Positions 49,331-58,267 of a stretch of DNA of 64,000 nucleotides are shown here, piece after piece. The notes under the pieces are model-generated. The model did not search any database. It saw only the letters and a program-made list of their open reading frames with translations, and was not told where the DNA came from. This stretch comes from Blattamonas nauphoetae (lineage: Eukaryota; Preaxostyla; Oxymonadida). The position numbers and the translations under genes were made by a program. How positions within the stretch are numbered: the first letter of the stretch is position 1; every line of letters begins with the position of its first letter. The stretch covers positions 1 to 64,000 of the forward strand of contig JARBJD010000068.1 in NCBI GenBank assembly GCA_033064195.1. Direction: 5' to 3'.

Positions 49331-49982
49331 ATTGTCTCTATTTTGGTCTAGAATGTGTCATTCATGAATGAAAAAGACGTAGAATAGATGTAAAAGGATA
49401 AAAAGAAGAGTTTCAAAGAAAAAAGATAGTGATTGATGTGAAGACCCATCAACTGTTTTAAAGGGTCGATCGTGGCCACTTTCGAAAGATTGGCTTCCTC
49501 TCAATACTTTCAGAAAGAACACAGTGAAAACGGTTCATGTCTCCAGCAAGACAATATTCACAGCTCCCAGCAACTGGGTCATGAGTCCGTTGTTGTCTTC
49601 ATTCCAACTCCGAAGGATGGTGTGAAATCAGTCAGCCTCGTCTCCGTTACACCCGCCATTCACTGTTTTTTGGATTTGTTCCTGGCGCGTTTGTTTCATG
49701 TCGTGTCCTTCTTCAGCCGACAAATCCAGTTCTGCCTCTCGTTCATCCTACTCCCTCAACGCTCGATCAAACGGATCTTTCATCGCTCTCAAGTCTTTTT
49801 CACACTGCTCTGTCAGGTCTTCGTCGATTTTGTGCATCTACTCTTCGCAGCTGCTCTGAAGTAGCTCCATTTGTGTCAACTGCTGGGCGGCGCTTTTTGC
49901 TGACCCTTCCCTCTCGTCCCGTCGCTGTTCGGCGTATTTCACAACGTCATCCAGCGCAGACGCCTTTCGTTCACTTCTTCGT
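49331..49982 (-). other. Possible decayed coding stretch downstream of the 487-aa gene
   Basis: From ~49480 to 49980 base composition is coding-like and the minus strand shows charged, coiled-coil style text in one frame (KIDEDLTEQCEKDLRAMKDP) broken by stops. It may be a degraded extension of the upstream gene or a separate pseudogene. 49331-49480 shows nothing. Confidence 0.35.
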
Positions 49983-51446
49983 CTACACAGCTTCTGCTTC
50001 GGCCTCGTTGAAGGCGTCGTTCGAGACTTGGTTCAGACGAGGGTCGTGTCTGTCCATAATCAGCATTGTCTCCATCCGCTGTGGATTCTGCGTCAGATTG
50101 AACGATGTTGCGTGGAATGCCTCGTTGAAGAGCATCAAGAACGCTGCGAGGGAGTAGTGAAGGAGCGTGTGGAGCTCAGCATCGTTTCCGACGTTGTATC
50201 CTTTCCGAGCAGCGCTTATGTCGAACGTGAACTGCTGCGTCGAGTCGAGGACAACGGAGAGCAGGATGGTGTCTGGAATCTGTGTTGGATTGACAATTCG
50301 TTCCTCGCTCGCTTTCTCGTTCGGCGATGCGCGATTCGTGCCCAAGTTGAGCAGCCGCGTGAAGTCATCGCAGACAGGCGGGATGAGGAGCGACAGCGAG
50401 TGTGTGATGATCTGCACAGACACGAGGAGCATCCGCTGTCTCCGCTGAGTGAGTGTCGGCATCGTCTGCGGCGGCGAAGGAAGCAGCACGCCAGACTCCC
50501 ACTCCTCGTTCTCCGGCGGAGGCGTCGGCACAGGCGTGGATGGTCCTGGCGACGGTGAGTCTAACGGCGGAGGAGGCGGTTCGGAGTCGGAGTCGTCGCT
50601 TTCGAAGCGGGTGGCTGGATATTGGACAATTGCGAGCCTCATGTCGCCCGAGATCTCGTCGGTGATGTTGTCGTCCAGAGGATGTGTGCTTCGTCCTGCG
50701 GTGAATTGTTGCGGAGTGGCAGGAGTGGGCTGGCGGACGATGCTCATTCGGAGGTACGGGCGCGGATTGAACAGTCGCAGTGGCGGGCTTGCTGTTAGAC
50801 TGGTCCGAGCAGTCGGCGAGAGAACACGTGCTAGTTCAGCTTTCTGGTCGTTCTCTTTCAGAAGGAGGAGATAGCTGTCGTCAACAAGAGTGAAGAATTC
50901 TGAAGCTGACTGAGTCTTGTGGCTGTTCGTCGGGCTCTTGAAGACGTTCGGAAGATCAAACTTGGACTTGAATTCCTTCCTCAGCGGGCCTGCCGATTTG
51001 TGCCCCTTCGAGGACGAGAGTGACTGCTGCTGAGTGAGGTTCTCGAAGGAGAGCATGATGAAGGAGAGGATGTGGAAGAGTGTCGATGTGAAGCTGGCGA
51101 GGAATTGCTGCGAGAAGGGCGTCTTGAGGATGTCCGAATTTGTCTGACGCTGCGTCAGAACGTCCAAATACCCGACGAGCAGCGGGGAGAACACGATGCA
51201 GTACAATCGGTGCAGAATGATGACGCCGTCCTCGTCCACAAACTGTTCGATGAGCGAGCGTTCATTTGGTCCGAGTGGGTGTAGCAGCGAGACGGAGAGG
51301 ACTGCGTGGATGTAGTGCATCAGAGGCGACTTGAGGAACAGGAGGAAGAGGGAGTCGCTGAACAGATCCTGGGATCTCGGATTAGGAGGAAAGGCTGCTA
51401 AGTGCGTGAAGTATGAAATTGATGATGAAGACGTTGCGGCGTTCAT
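49983..51446 (-). CDS. Unrecognised helical protein with acidic/proline linker (487 aa)
   Basis: Intact from ATG 51446. Residues ~25-130 are strongly helical and hydrophobic (LFLLFLKSPLMHYIHAVLSV, LYCIVFSPLLVGYLDVL) without being clean membrane spans, suggesting an alpha-solenoid. Residues ~135-240 are Ser/Lys-rich. Residues ~285-330 are an acidic/proline linker (ESDDSDSEPPPPPLDSPSPG). The C-terminal ~150 residues are again helical (LVSVQIITHSLSLLIPPVCD, LHYSLAAFLMLFNEAFH). I do not recognise a named family. The G+C-rich codon use matches the surface-protein locus next door. Confidence 0.7.
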   Translation of the reverse strand: MNAATSSSSISYFTHLAAFPPNPRSQDLFSDSLFLLFLKSPLMHYIHAVLSVSLLHPLGPNERSLIEQFVDEDGVIILHRLYCIVFSPLLVGYLDVLTQRQTNSDILKTPFSQQFLASFTSTLFHILSFIMLSFENLTQQQSLSSSKGHKSAGPLRKEFKSKFDLPNVFKSPTNSHKTQSASEFFTLVDDSYLLLLKENDQKAELARVLSPTARTSLTASPPLRLFNPRPYLRMSIVRQPTPATPQQFTAGRSTHPLDDNITDEISGDMRLAIVQYPATRFESDDSDSEPPPPPLDSPSPGPSTPVPTPPPENEEWESGVLLPSPPQTMPTLTQRRQRMLLVSVQIITHSLSLLIPPVCDDFTRLLNLGTNRASPNEKASEERIVNPTQIPDTILLSVVLDSTQQFTFDISAARKGYNVGNDAELHTLLHYSLAAFLMLFNEAFHATSFNLTQNPQRMETMLIMDRHDPRLNQVSNDAFNEAEAEAV

Positions 51447-51503
51447 CTGACATTCACTTGTCCATTGTTTGTTTTCATAATCACGAAGAATGTTGATTCC
51501 AGT

Positions 51504-51635
51504 TCAAATTGCGTAGAAATGCGTCTTGACTTGATCATATTGTTTTTGAGAGACTGTCTTTTCTTCTTTAGTCTCGTGGACGAAAACATCGTTCAATGAC
51601 GTCAGTTTAATTCCATCTTCAATTACAGCTGGCAT
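51504..51635 (-). CDS. Very small possible protein (43 aa)
   Basis: MPAVIEDGIKLTSLNDVFVH then a charged helix ending HFYAI. The frame is short but evenly composed and lies between two same-strand genes; it could also be a last exon of the gene at 51738-52028. No family recognised. Confidence 0.3.
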   Translation of the reverse strand: MPAVIEDGIKLTSLNDVFVHETKEEKTVSQKQYDQVKTHFYAI

Positions 51636-51737
51636 TTTCTCGCTTATTCACATCAGTTCAGTTTTGATGAGGCCGGTTTCTTTGTCTTCTTCTCCTGCAC
51701 TCACAGCAACAACAAAAACGGACGAAGTCAACAGAGA

Positions 51738-52028
51738 TCAATGAGTAGCAGCTTGAGAATCAGTGTGGAATTGTGGGTTGAAATCTCTTTCAAGTTCTTG
51801 CCAGATTCGTTCGGGATCCTTCTTTGGGAAGATATGGATCAGATGCGCCGGTGAGTCTTCGAACAGCCAACTCAGAGAAGTCTCCTTGTTTTCATTGGGG
51901 TTGAAAAGGTTCATTGGGGGTTGTTCCTCTTTCCGTCCGACAATTGCTCCCATCTTGTTTGACACTCGCACTGCCAGCAGTTTTCGTTGTTTAGTCCGCC
52001 CAGCCAAGTTTCTTGTCCATCCACCCAT
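51738..52028 (-). CDS. Small hypothetical protein (96 aa)
   Basis: Start at ATG 52028: MGGWTRNLAGRTKQRKLLAV, a basic N-terminus, then NPNENKETSLSWLFEDSPAH and a charged helix (KKDPERIWQELERDFNPQFH). Balanced composition without low-complexity runs. No signal peptide or membrane segment. Not recognised; it may be one exon of a longer gene, with 51504-51635 a possible continuation. Confidence 0.4.
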   Translation of the reverse strand: MGGWTRNLAGRTKQRKLLAVRVSNKMGAIVGRKEEQPPMNLFNPNENKETSLSWLFEDSPAHLIHIFPKKDPERIWQELERDFNPQFHTDSQAATH

Positions 52029-52456
52029 CTTTAATGTCGTCTCCAAACGTGATTCCTCAAACGGCCTCTATATTCCCACAGATCCTGTCATCGCGAGCGA
52101 GATGTTCGAGAGCTGATCACTAATTGATTCTTGTTGCAGTAATGAACGTGACACGACTTAGAAGGCATCGAAATTGTTTAAAACATTCATTAAAGTTATA
52201 TATGATGAGTAGAATCAGATCTGGGGCGTCATGAAACAATTGAGGATCAAACTTGGAAGAGAAGTGATTGTCGACTTATTGAGAATTGTATTTCGAGGCC
52301 TGGAGGAGTTTGATACATTTGAGACGGATAGGTTATTGTGAAAAGTCACCAGAGTCGAGAGAGATGATCAGGAGAGACCATAATTTCGTTATCCATATCG
52401 GGGACGATGCTTCGTTGCTTTTTTCACTTTTCCACCACAATTTCTCAATAACCCTA
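52029..52456. other. Gap with nothing recognised
   Basis: A/T-rich intergenic DNA between the small gene and the 3' end of the surface-protein locus. No repeat, RNA gene or frame of note seen. Confidence 0.4.
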
Positions 52457-55400
52457 TTATTTTTCCACTTTTTCCAAACAACTTAGTGAGAACAAAACAT
52501 TATACGTGCTCCATGGACGAGATCTGTGTGTATCCGACAGATCTGTGTGTATACCAAATTTAGATCTGTGCGTATACAAAATCAGATCTGTCTCTATACA
52601 TACCCACGTGTGGCCAGACACAACTCTGATGAGCAGCGACGCTGACGAAGACGACGAAGGATGCGAATCCAAAAACAGACAAGACGAGATCACTAGTGAG
52701 CTTGACGACGCAGACGATGAGTTGAGGGTGATGCAGACAGCAGCGCGAGTGATCGTTCCGGTTCCAACAATCACTCCACTCGATTCGAACACGCAATCCG
52801 AAATCTCAGTTCGAGATTGACCTGTCGACACTTCAATCACGCCAGCTCCATCCGACGACAAAGACGACGACGACGCAATCACTCGACGAGTCTTCTGAAA
52901 ACGGCTTCCTTCCATTTTGAACGTCGACTGAGGCGACAGCGACGAGAAGGCGATCAGAGGCGTGCGAGATGTGGTTGAATCGCGAACAACCATTTCAGAA
53001 ATCAAGACTGAAATCTTCTTCCACTTTCCTTCTCCCACAATCACTCCAACTCCATCCCCAAATGATGATCCTGACGAAATTGAAACAGAATTGAATCGAC
53101 CTGTCCCGCTCTTCACTTTCGCAAATCCAACCCCAATCTCTCCTCTTCCACTCACACCAATCGAACTCACTTCCAGTGTCCCTTCCGAGTCAACAACGAA
53201 CACCCATCCTGACAACGAGCTTTCTTCTGAACTCGGCAGAATCACGTTCAGATTCCGCACTTGAACTGTCGCTGAGCTGATCGACACTATTCCATCCAGA
53301 GAACTCAACGACGATCCTCCAAACACAACACGGCTTCGTTGTGTCGACGACTCACTCGAAAGCGTCATCCTCACATTTCCCTCAATCCAGAAGCTCTCTC
53401 CCATCTCCGCCGACCCTCGCACCAACACACTCATCCTCTCTCCTCCCTTCCCCATTCCAACCATCTGTCCTGTCCACACTGTCCGGCACGGCAAGTCGTC
53501 TCCTCCACACTCGTCCATCGAGTCTGACCCACCACGAGCAACCACAACAGTGTTTGAATCAGTCGGTGTGTCGGGTGTGGTGAAGGAGACGAAGGAGGGA
53601 GTCGCGGCGAGGTTGAACGCCCACGCTTCCGCTATCAGTGCGAGGTCATTCGTCATCGTCGAAGAAGAGGATGACGAGACGAGACCCACAATCGATGTGA
53701 TTGTGTATGCCGTCGAGAACTTCAGGTTCAGATTCGACGATGGCTGGAGCGAGCCAATCCCATCACTGAACTTCATCTTTCCTGTCACTTCACTTCCTCC
53801 GACTTGTTCTTTGATTGTCATTTCATAAATTTGCGATTCGAGTGGAACCTTCCCCTTCACAATCACATCAATCCTCCCCGAAACTCCATCAAGCGATGTT
53901 TCCACTTTCTGAGTCAGGAGCGGTCCCATCTCGCGGAAGGCAGGGAGATCCACTCGATCGTACGATTGTTCCGGTTTCCCGCTGTTTGTTGTTTTGTACA
54001 TTCCAACGCTGTTTGGCGTCGCTGTTGTCCAGCAATCTCGAATCGTCACATCGGTTGGGTTTGCTGGCTTCATTGGCTCAATCAGAATGTCCGAAAACTG
54101 AACCGCGTCTTTCATCGATTCGTGTTTCTTGAAATATGTTGGATTGTCACCAACTGTGTTCCCGATGAAGAGAATGTTCGCGAAAGTGATGTGAGCATCT
54201 GACAGAGGGACGATGTTGAGAGCGCCTGTCGATCCGGAGTGACAATTCTCGATGCGACACTCAGACATCTCAAATCCAGACGAGAATCCAACCAGAGCTC
54301 CCGCAAGCACAGTCGATGAACAATCGATGAACTGACACCTCGTCACGGTCAGAGTCGAGCTCGGCGCATCTGCAAACACTCCACCACCACAGACGGAATT
54401 GGATCCAGAGAGCGTCACATGGCAGCTGATGAACACACAGTCGGCGAGGAGGATCGAAGCAGAGCTATAGAACAGCGAGGCAAACAATCCTCCACCTTGA
54501 TAGTCTGCCGAGCAATCCTCGAATTTCAGGTTTGAAAGAGACATCAGACCAGATCCCCCCGACTCACAAGAAACGTACAGTCCGCCTCCGTTTCCTGGAA
54601 GGAGAGCAGTTGTTGCATGACAATCGGTGAAGATCACGCTTTCGCCAGTGCGGATCGATGCTGACGAAAATTGGGAAAGCCTGATGGAACACGCTCCTCC
54701 TCTCGACGACGACGAACAGGCCTCGAATGTCGTGTGAGTGATGGCGAAGATTCCACTTCCTGAAATCGAACAGAGCACAGCTCCTCCTTCTCCACGAGAC
54801 GAACACGATGCGAAGAAGACTGGCTTCGATTTTGCCCCAATCTCCACTTTTCTGTTGTATCCAACTGACATTGTCAGAACACGAGCTGGTTCGGAGTTGG
54901 ATGATGAAGTTGTTGAGTCGACGAGAGATGTGAAAGATGAATCGATGATCGAGACCGATCCACTTCCACTGATCAGCGATGACGAGAGCGTAATATCTTC
55001 AAACTGTCCATTCTCCATCGAGAGCGATCCACCATCCAGTGAAACGAGAGGAAGCTTCAAACTGGATGTCAGCAAAGGCGAAGAGGAATCGATTGCGAGA
55101 GATCCGCCAGAGATGGAGAAGAGAGTGGTTGAGAGGGAACCAGTCCAAGTGATGGTGGATGATGTGAACACAATCGTCCCACAGTTCGACGAGATGAGCG
55201 ATTGTGCTGTGGCTGACGACACGTCGAACGAGATGTGAGTGATCGTGATGGTGTGGCTTGTCGTGGAAGGATGGTTGTTCGAAAGCTGTCCATCTGAAAC
55301 AACCACAATCACCCCCACTCCACTTTCAGGTTCAATCAACAGATCCTGTTTCGAAAGTGACACACTTCGATCAAGTCTGGTCTTTCCAACGACTTTCAAT

Positions 55401-58267
55401 GTCAACGCTTGATCGCCAATGAGGTGAGAGTGAGCAGTGGAGAATGTCCAGCACGGATAAGCTGATGTCCCACATCCTTCACCATCTCGTCCTTCATCAC
55501 TCGCAGAGATCACAGAATGGCGATTCGGGAACAAATAATAAAGAAGTGTCATCGAGCGATACTTGCTTTCGGTATATTCCATAAAATCTTCTCCCCACAG
55601 CACGGGATCGTTGTCTGGTGAGTTCAGCTGGTTGTTGTTGATGATCCAGCGAGACGAGTCGATGAGTGGTCCAAAAACGAAGGCTGTGAGATGGAGAGCA
55701 TTGTCTGGTCGAGTTGTTGATGAACACAACGTGAACATCGCGTTGATGGACAACGACGATGAGACAAGTCCGTCCTCACAACGTATCGCCAATCCTCCTC
55801 CGACTGTTTGTGAAAAGCAGCCATCGAAAGTTGTGTGGGAGAGGGCGAGCATTCCACTTCCTGAAATCAAACAGTTCAGAGCTCCACCATCCCCACGTGA
55901 CGAACACGATGCGAAGAAGACTGGCTTCGATTCTACCCCAATCTCCACTTTCTGGTTTTCTCCAACTGAGAATTCAACAGATCGGCAGAGCGAAGGCGAA
56001 GTGTCTCTTTCTTTGATCGAGAAGAACGTCGAGTCGAGGATGAGCAGCGACCCACTTCCAGTCACAAACGACGAGATTGATGAGATGTTCGAGAAGTAGC
56101 ATGATTCGATGGTTGTTGTGCCAACAATGCTGATGAATGTTCCAAGTTCAGAATCGGTCAAATCCACATCTTGTTCCTTCAGATCAACAGAGGTGCCGCT
56201 TTGAATTCGAATCATGCTCGTTCCCAGACTGAGGCTGCACGCTGGGAAGACACATCTCGACATGGTTCCTGAGCCTTCGATGATATCAACGAGATGTCCA
56301 GAAAGGGTGGGGGAAGGAGATGGGTTGATAAATGTGACAGCTGTGAGAGAGAGTGTGCCAGACGACGAAATCGTGGCTTTTCCGGTGTCGACAGGAGTGA
56401 GGACGATGGACAGAGACTCAACGACGAGAATGCTATTCTGTTTCACAGTGAGGAGCGATCCTGTTGAGTCCTTTGCTTTCAGTTGAGCTGGAGAATCAAC
56501 ATCAGAGCTGGTGAGTTTGATCTTCTTCGCGATGACCAGAGGATCCTCCAGATGTTCTCCCTCTCCAACTGAGATCAGAACGAACTCTGATGTTGAGAGG
56601 ACAGCAGGGCAGAGTTTCAGAGCGAAGGCGATTGTTTTGCATGAACGAGAGGGATGACCACACATCGTCTCGTCGACAGTCGATGTAAGATCGGCTTCGG
56701 ATGCGATTCGGAGTTGAGGAGCGAGGAAGCCAGCACTGAAATCTTTCTCGTCGGTGATGAACGGTTCGTCGCACAGAAATTGGCAGTTCGAGAAGGTGAG
56801 CGAGCTGGAATCTGAAAGCCATTGAGAAGCGACTGATATTCTGCCCTTCTTCAGACTTAGACTTGACGATGCCACGAAGAGCCCATCCACAGTCGCGATG
56901 TTCGGCGAAGACGCCCCAAAAAAGAGTGGTGTCCACGCAGTATCTTCATTTCCGCAGTCGATGAAGATGATGTCGGAGAGAGTCAGACCATTCGATGAAA
57001 AGATGAAGAAAAGGCATGTCGGATCGGTCAGGCCGTCAGAGAACACACAATTCTCGACTGACGAACCAGAGAGAACGTAATTGAAGAACACAACTCCGAT
57101 GGCATGAGCTGATGAGCACCTTTTGAATGTACAGTCCTTTGCGATTATCTGAGATTCGACCACGGAGAGAGCACCAGCATAGGCGGCAGATAGTTTCTTT
57201 GTGATTTCGCAAGAATCGAAGGAGCAGGAAGTGACTGTGGAAGATGAGACACTCAGAATTGACAGAGCGGCTCCTTGGATTGCGATTCCTTTTGTTTGGA
57301 GGTTTTTGAAAGGACAGCTAGTGATTGTGACAATTGCGAGGTCCTGCACGAAGACACCAGCTCCTGGACCACCAGCGATGGAGTTGCCTTCAAAGCGAGA
57401 GTTTGTGATTTCGACTGAACCTACATTGGCGCTTCCTCCAACCACTCGGACGATGCCACCGCGAGTTTGAGCAGTAGGTGATGTAATTGATGGGTCTGTG
57501 ATGTCCAACCCACCATATTCTTCGTCGAGCGAGTGGCAGTCGGTGAATTGGCAGTCGTCGATGGTGACTTTGCTGCTTGTGGAGAGTGTTGCGGAAACAA
57601 CCACACCACTCCCTTCCTTCCGCGTGATCGACGTGAAGTTCGACGATTGGATGGTTAGAAGTGTTGTTGCTGCATTGGTGAATTGGATGGGAGCAGTATT
57701 TTGGAAGATGAATGTCGAGACACGCACTGAATCGAAAGTCAGTGATCCGCCATTCGTGGTGATGAAGAACGGTTTTGTGAAGACAGTTCCAGATTGATCA
57801 GCTCCATCAACGATGACATCAGAAAGCTCGAAAGAGCCTCCATCCGACACTTCGACGAGTGTGGATGTGGGTGAGGGGACGAAGGAGACACAGCTCAGAG
57901 CGAGTGAGCCAGTTGTGATGGAGAAGAGAACACTCGTTGACTGGTCCACAATTCTCACTTTGTCCTTCCCATCTCCCACAACCTCCAACTGCCGCTTTCC
58001 GATTGTCAGGTCTCGCTCTTCCATTTCCACCGATTCCGAGTTCTCGTCGCATTTCAGCAGAATCTTCCCTTCGAACAGCACACTCAGACGAGGCAGTGTG
58101 TCGGCGATTGTGGTGCATCCATTCCCATTCCCAGGCACCCAGCAGAACACCTTGTCCTCTCCATTCATCGTGTCGATGGTGATGTCCGGAGTGATCAGGA
58201 AACTGGACTTGTCTTCCCAGTTCCAACAGGATAATCGACAGACAGTCCTTTGCTCGTTGAATAGCAT
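52457..58267 (-). CDS. Giant beta-helix surface protein, main frame (up to 1936 aa)
   Basis: Right-handed parallel beta-helix (pectin-lyase-like, adhesin-type) protein, almost certainly the continuation of the frame at 58195-59820, from which it is separated by a frame change. Coils are Ser/Thr/Val-rich with G-G-[AG] turns and C..C pairs (SRGDGGALNCLISGSGMLAL; repeated as SRGEGGAVLCSISGSGIFAI). Three modules start with a CG....[PS]C.T motif: MCGHPSRSCKT (~535), GCGTSAYPCWT (~930) and ECGGDDLPCRT (~1590). Modules 1 and 2 share a long block beginning VEIG.[EK]SKPVFFASCSSRG, a sign of internal duplication. There is no transmembrane helix; the final ~45 residues are translated from the AGATCTG repeat and flank, so the native C-terminus seems lost. 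ATG 58267 is the start of the open frame, not a likely translation start. Confidence 0.8.
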   Translation of the reverse strand: MLFNEQRTVCRLSCWNWEDKSSFLITPDITIDTMNGEDKVFCWVPGNGNGCTTIADTLPRLSVLFEGKILLKCDENSESVEMEERDLTIGKRQLEVVGDGKDKVRIVDQSTSVLFSITTGSLALSCVSFVPSPTSTLVEVSDGGSFELSDVIVDGADQSGTVFTKPFFITTNGGSLTFDSVRVSTFIFQNTAPIQFTNAATTLLTIQSSNFTSITRKEGSGVVVSATLSTSSKVTIDDCQFTDCHSLDEEYGGLDITDPSITSPTAQTRGGIVRVVGGSANVGSVEITNSRFEGNSIAGGPGAGVFVQDLAIVTITSCPFKNLQTKGIAIQGAALSILSVSSSTVTSCSFDSCEITKKLSAAYAGALSVVESQIIAKDCTFKRCSSAHAIGVVFFNYVLSGSSVENCVFSDGLTDPTCLFFIFSSNGLTLSDIIFIDCGNEDTAWTPLFFGASSPNIATVDGLFVASSSLSLKKGRISVASQWLSDSSSLTFSNCQFLCDEPFITDEKDFSAGFLAPQLRIASEADLTSTVDETMCGHPSRSCKTIAFALKLCPAVLSTSEFVLISVGEGEHLEDPLVIAKKIKLTSSDVDSPAQLKAKDSTGSLLTVKQNSILVVESLSIVLTPVDTGKATISSSGTLSLTAVTFINPSPSPTLSGHLVDIIEGSGTMSRCVFPACSLSLGTSMIRIQSGTSVDLKEQDVDLTDSELGTFISIVGTTTIESCYFSNISSISSFVTGSGSLLILDSTFFSIKERDTSPSLCRSVEFSVGENQKVEIGVESKPVFFASCSSRGDGGALNCLISGSGMLALSHTTFDGCFSQTVGGGLAIRCEDGLVSSSLSINAMFTLCSSTTRPDNALHLTAFVFGPLIDSSRWIINNNQLNSPDNDPVLWGEDFMEYTESKYRSMTLLYYLFPNRHSVISASDEGRDGEGCGTSAYPCWTFSTAHSHLIGDQALTLKVVGKTRLDRSVSLSKQDLLIEPESGVGVIVVVSDGQLSNNHPSTTSHTITITHISFDVSSATAQSLISSNCGTIVFTSSTITWTGSLSTTLFSISGGSLAIDSSSPLLTSSLKLPLVSLDGGSLSMENGQFEDITLSSSLISGSGSVSIIDSSFTSLVDSTTSSSNSEPARVLTMSVGYNRKVEIGAKSKPVFFASCSSRGEGGAVLCSISGSGIFAITHTTFEACSSSSRGGACSIRLSQFSSASIRTGESVIFTDCHATTALLPGNGGGLYVSCESGGSGLMSLSNLKFEDCSADYQGGGLFASLFYSSASILLADCVFISCHVTLSGSNSVCGGGVFADAPSSTLTVTRCQFIDCSSTVLAGALVGFSSGFEMSECRIENCHSGSTGALNIVPLSDAHITFANILFIGNTVGDNPTYFKKHESMKDAVQFSDILIEPMKPANPTDVTIRDCWTTATPNSVGMYKTTNSGKPEQSYDRVDLPAFREMGPLLTQKVETSLDGVSGRIDVIVKGKVPLESQIYEMTIKEQVGGSEVTGKMKFSDGIGSLQPSSNLNLKFSTAYTITSIVGLVSSSSSSTMTNDLALIAEAWAFNLAATPSFVSFTTPDTPTDSNTVVVARGGSDSMDECGGDDLPCRTVWTGQMVGMGKGGERMSVLVRGSAEMGESFWIEGNVRMTLSSESSTQRSRVVFGGSSLSSLDGIVSISSATVQVRNLNVILPSSEESSLSGWVFVVDSEGTLEVSSIGVSGRGEIGVGFAKVKSGTGRFNSVSISSGSSFGDGVGVIVGEGKWKKISVLISEMVVRDSTTSRTPLIAFSSLSPQSTFKMEGSRFQKTRRVIASSSSLSSDGAGVIEVSTGQSRTEISDCVFESSGVIVGTGTITRAAVCITLNSSSASSSSLVISSCLFLDSHPSSSSSASLLIRVVSGHTWVCIETDLILYTHRSKFGIHTDLSDTHRSRPWSTYNVLFSLSCLEKVEK
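52523..52600 (-). repeat. Uninterrupted 'AGATCTG repeat', holding the empty target site
   Basis: Inverted relative to 44222/49285: minus strand TATAGAGACAGATCTGATTT, GTATACGCACAGATCTAAAT, TTGGTATACACACAGATCTG, then TATCC-type variant. TTA/TAA at 52560-52562 is the exact position at which the nested elements A, B and C sit in the other copy. The repeat is made of three or four GTATACRCACAGATCTG-like subunits. It is read as the last ~30 codons of the surface-protein frame. Confidence 0.85.
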
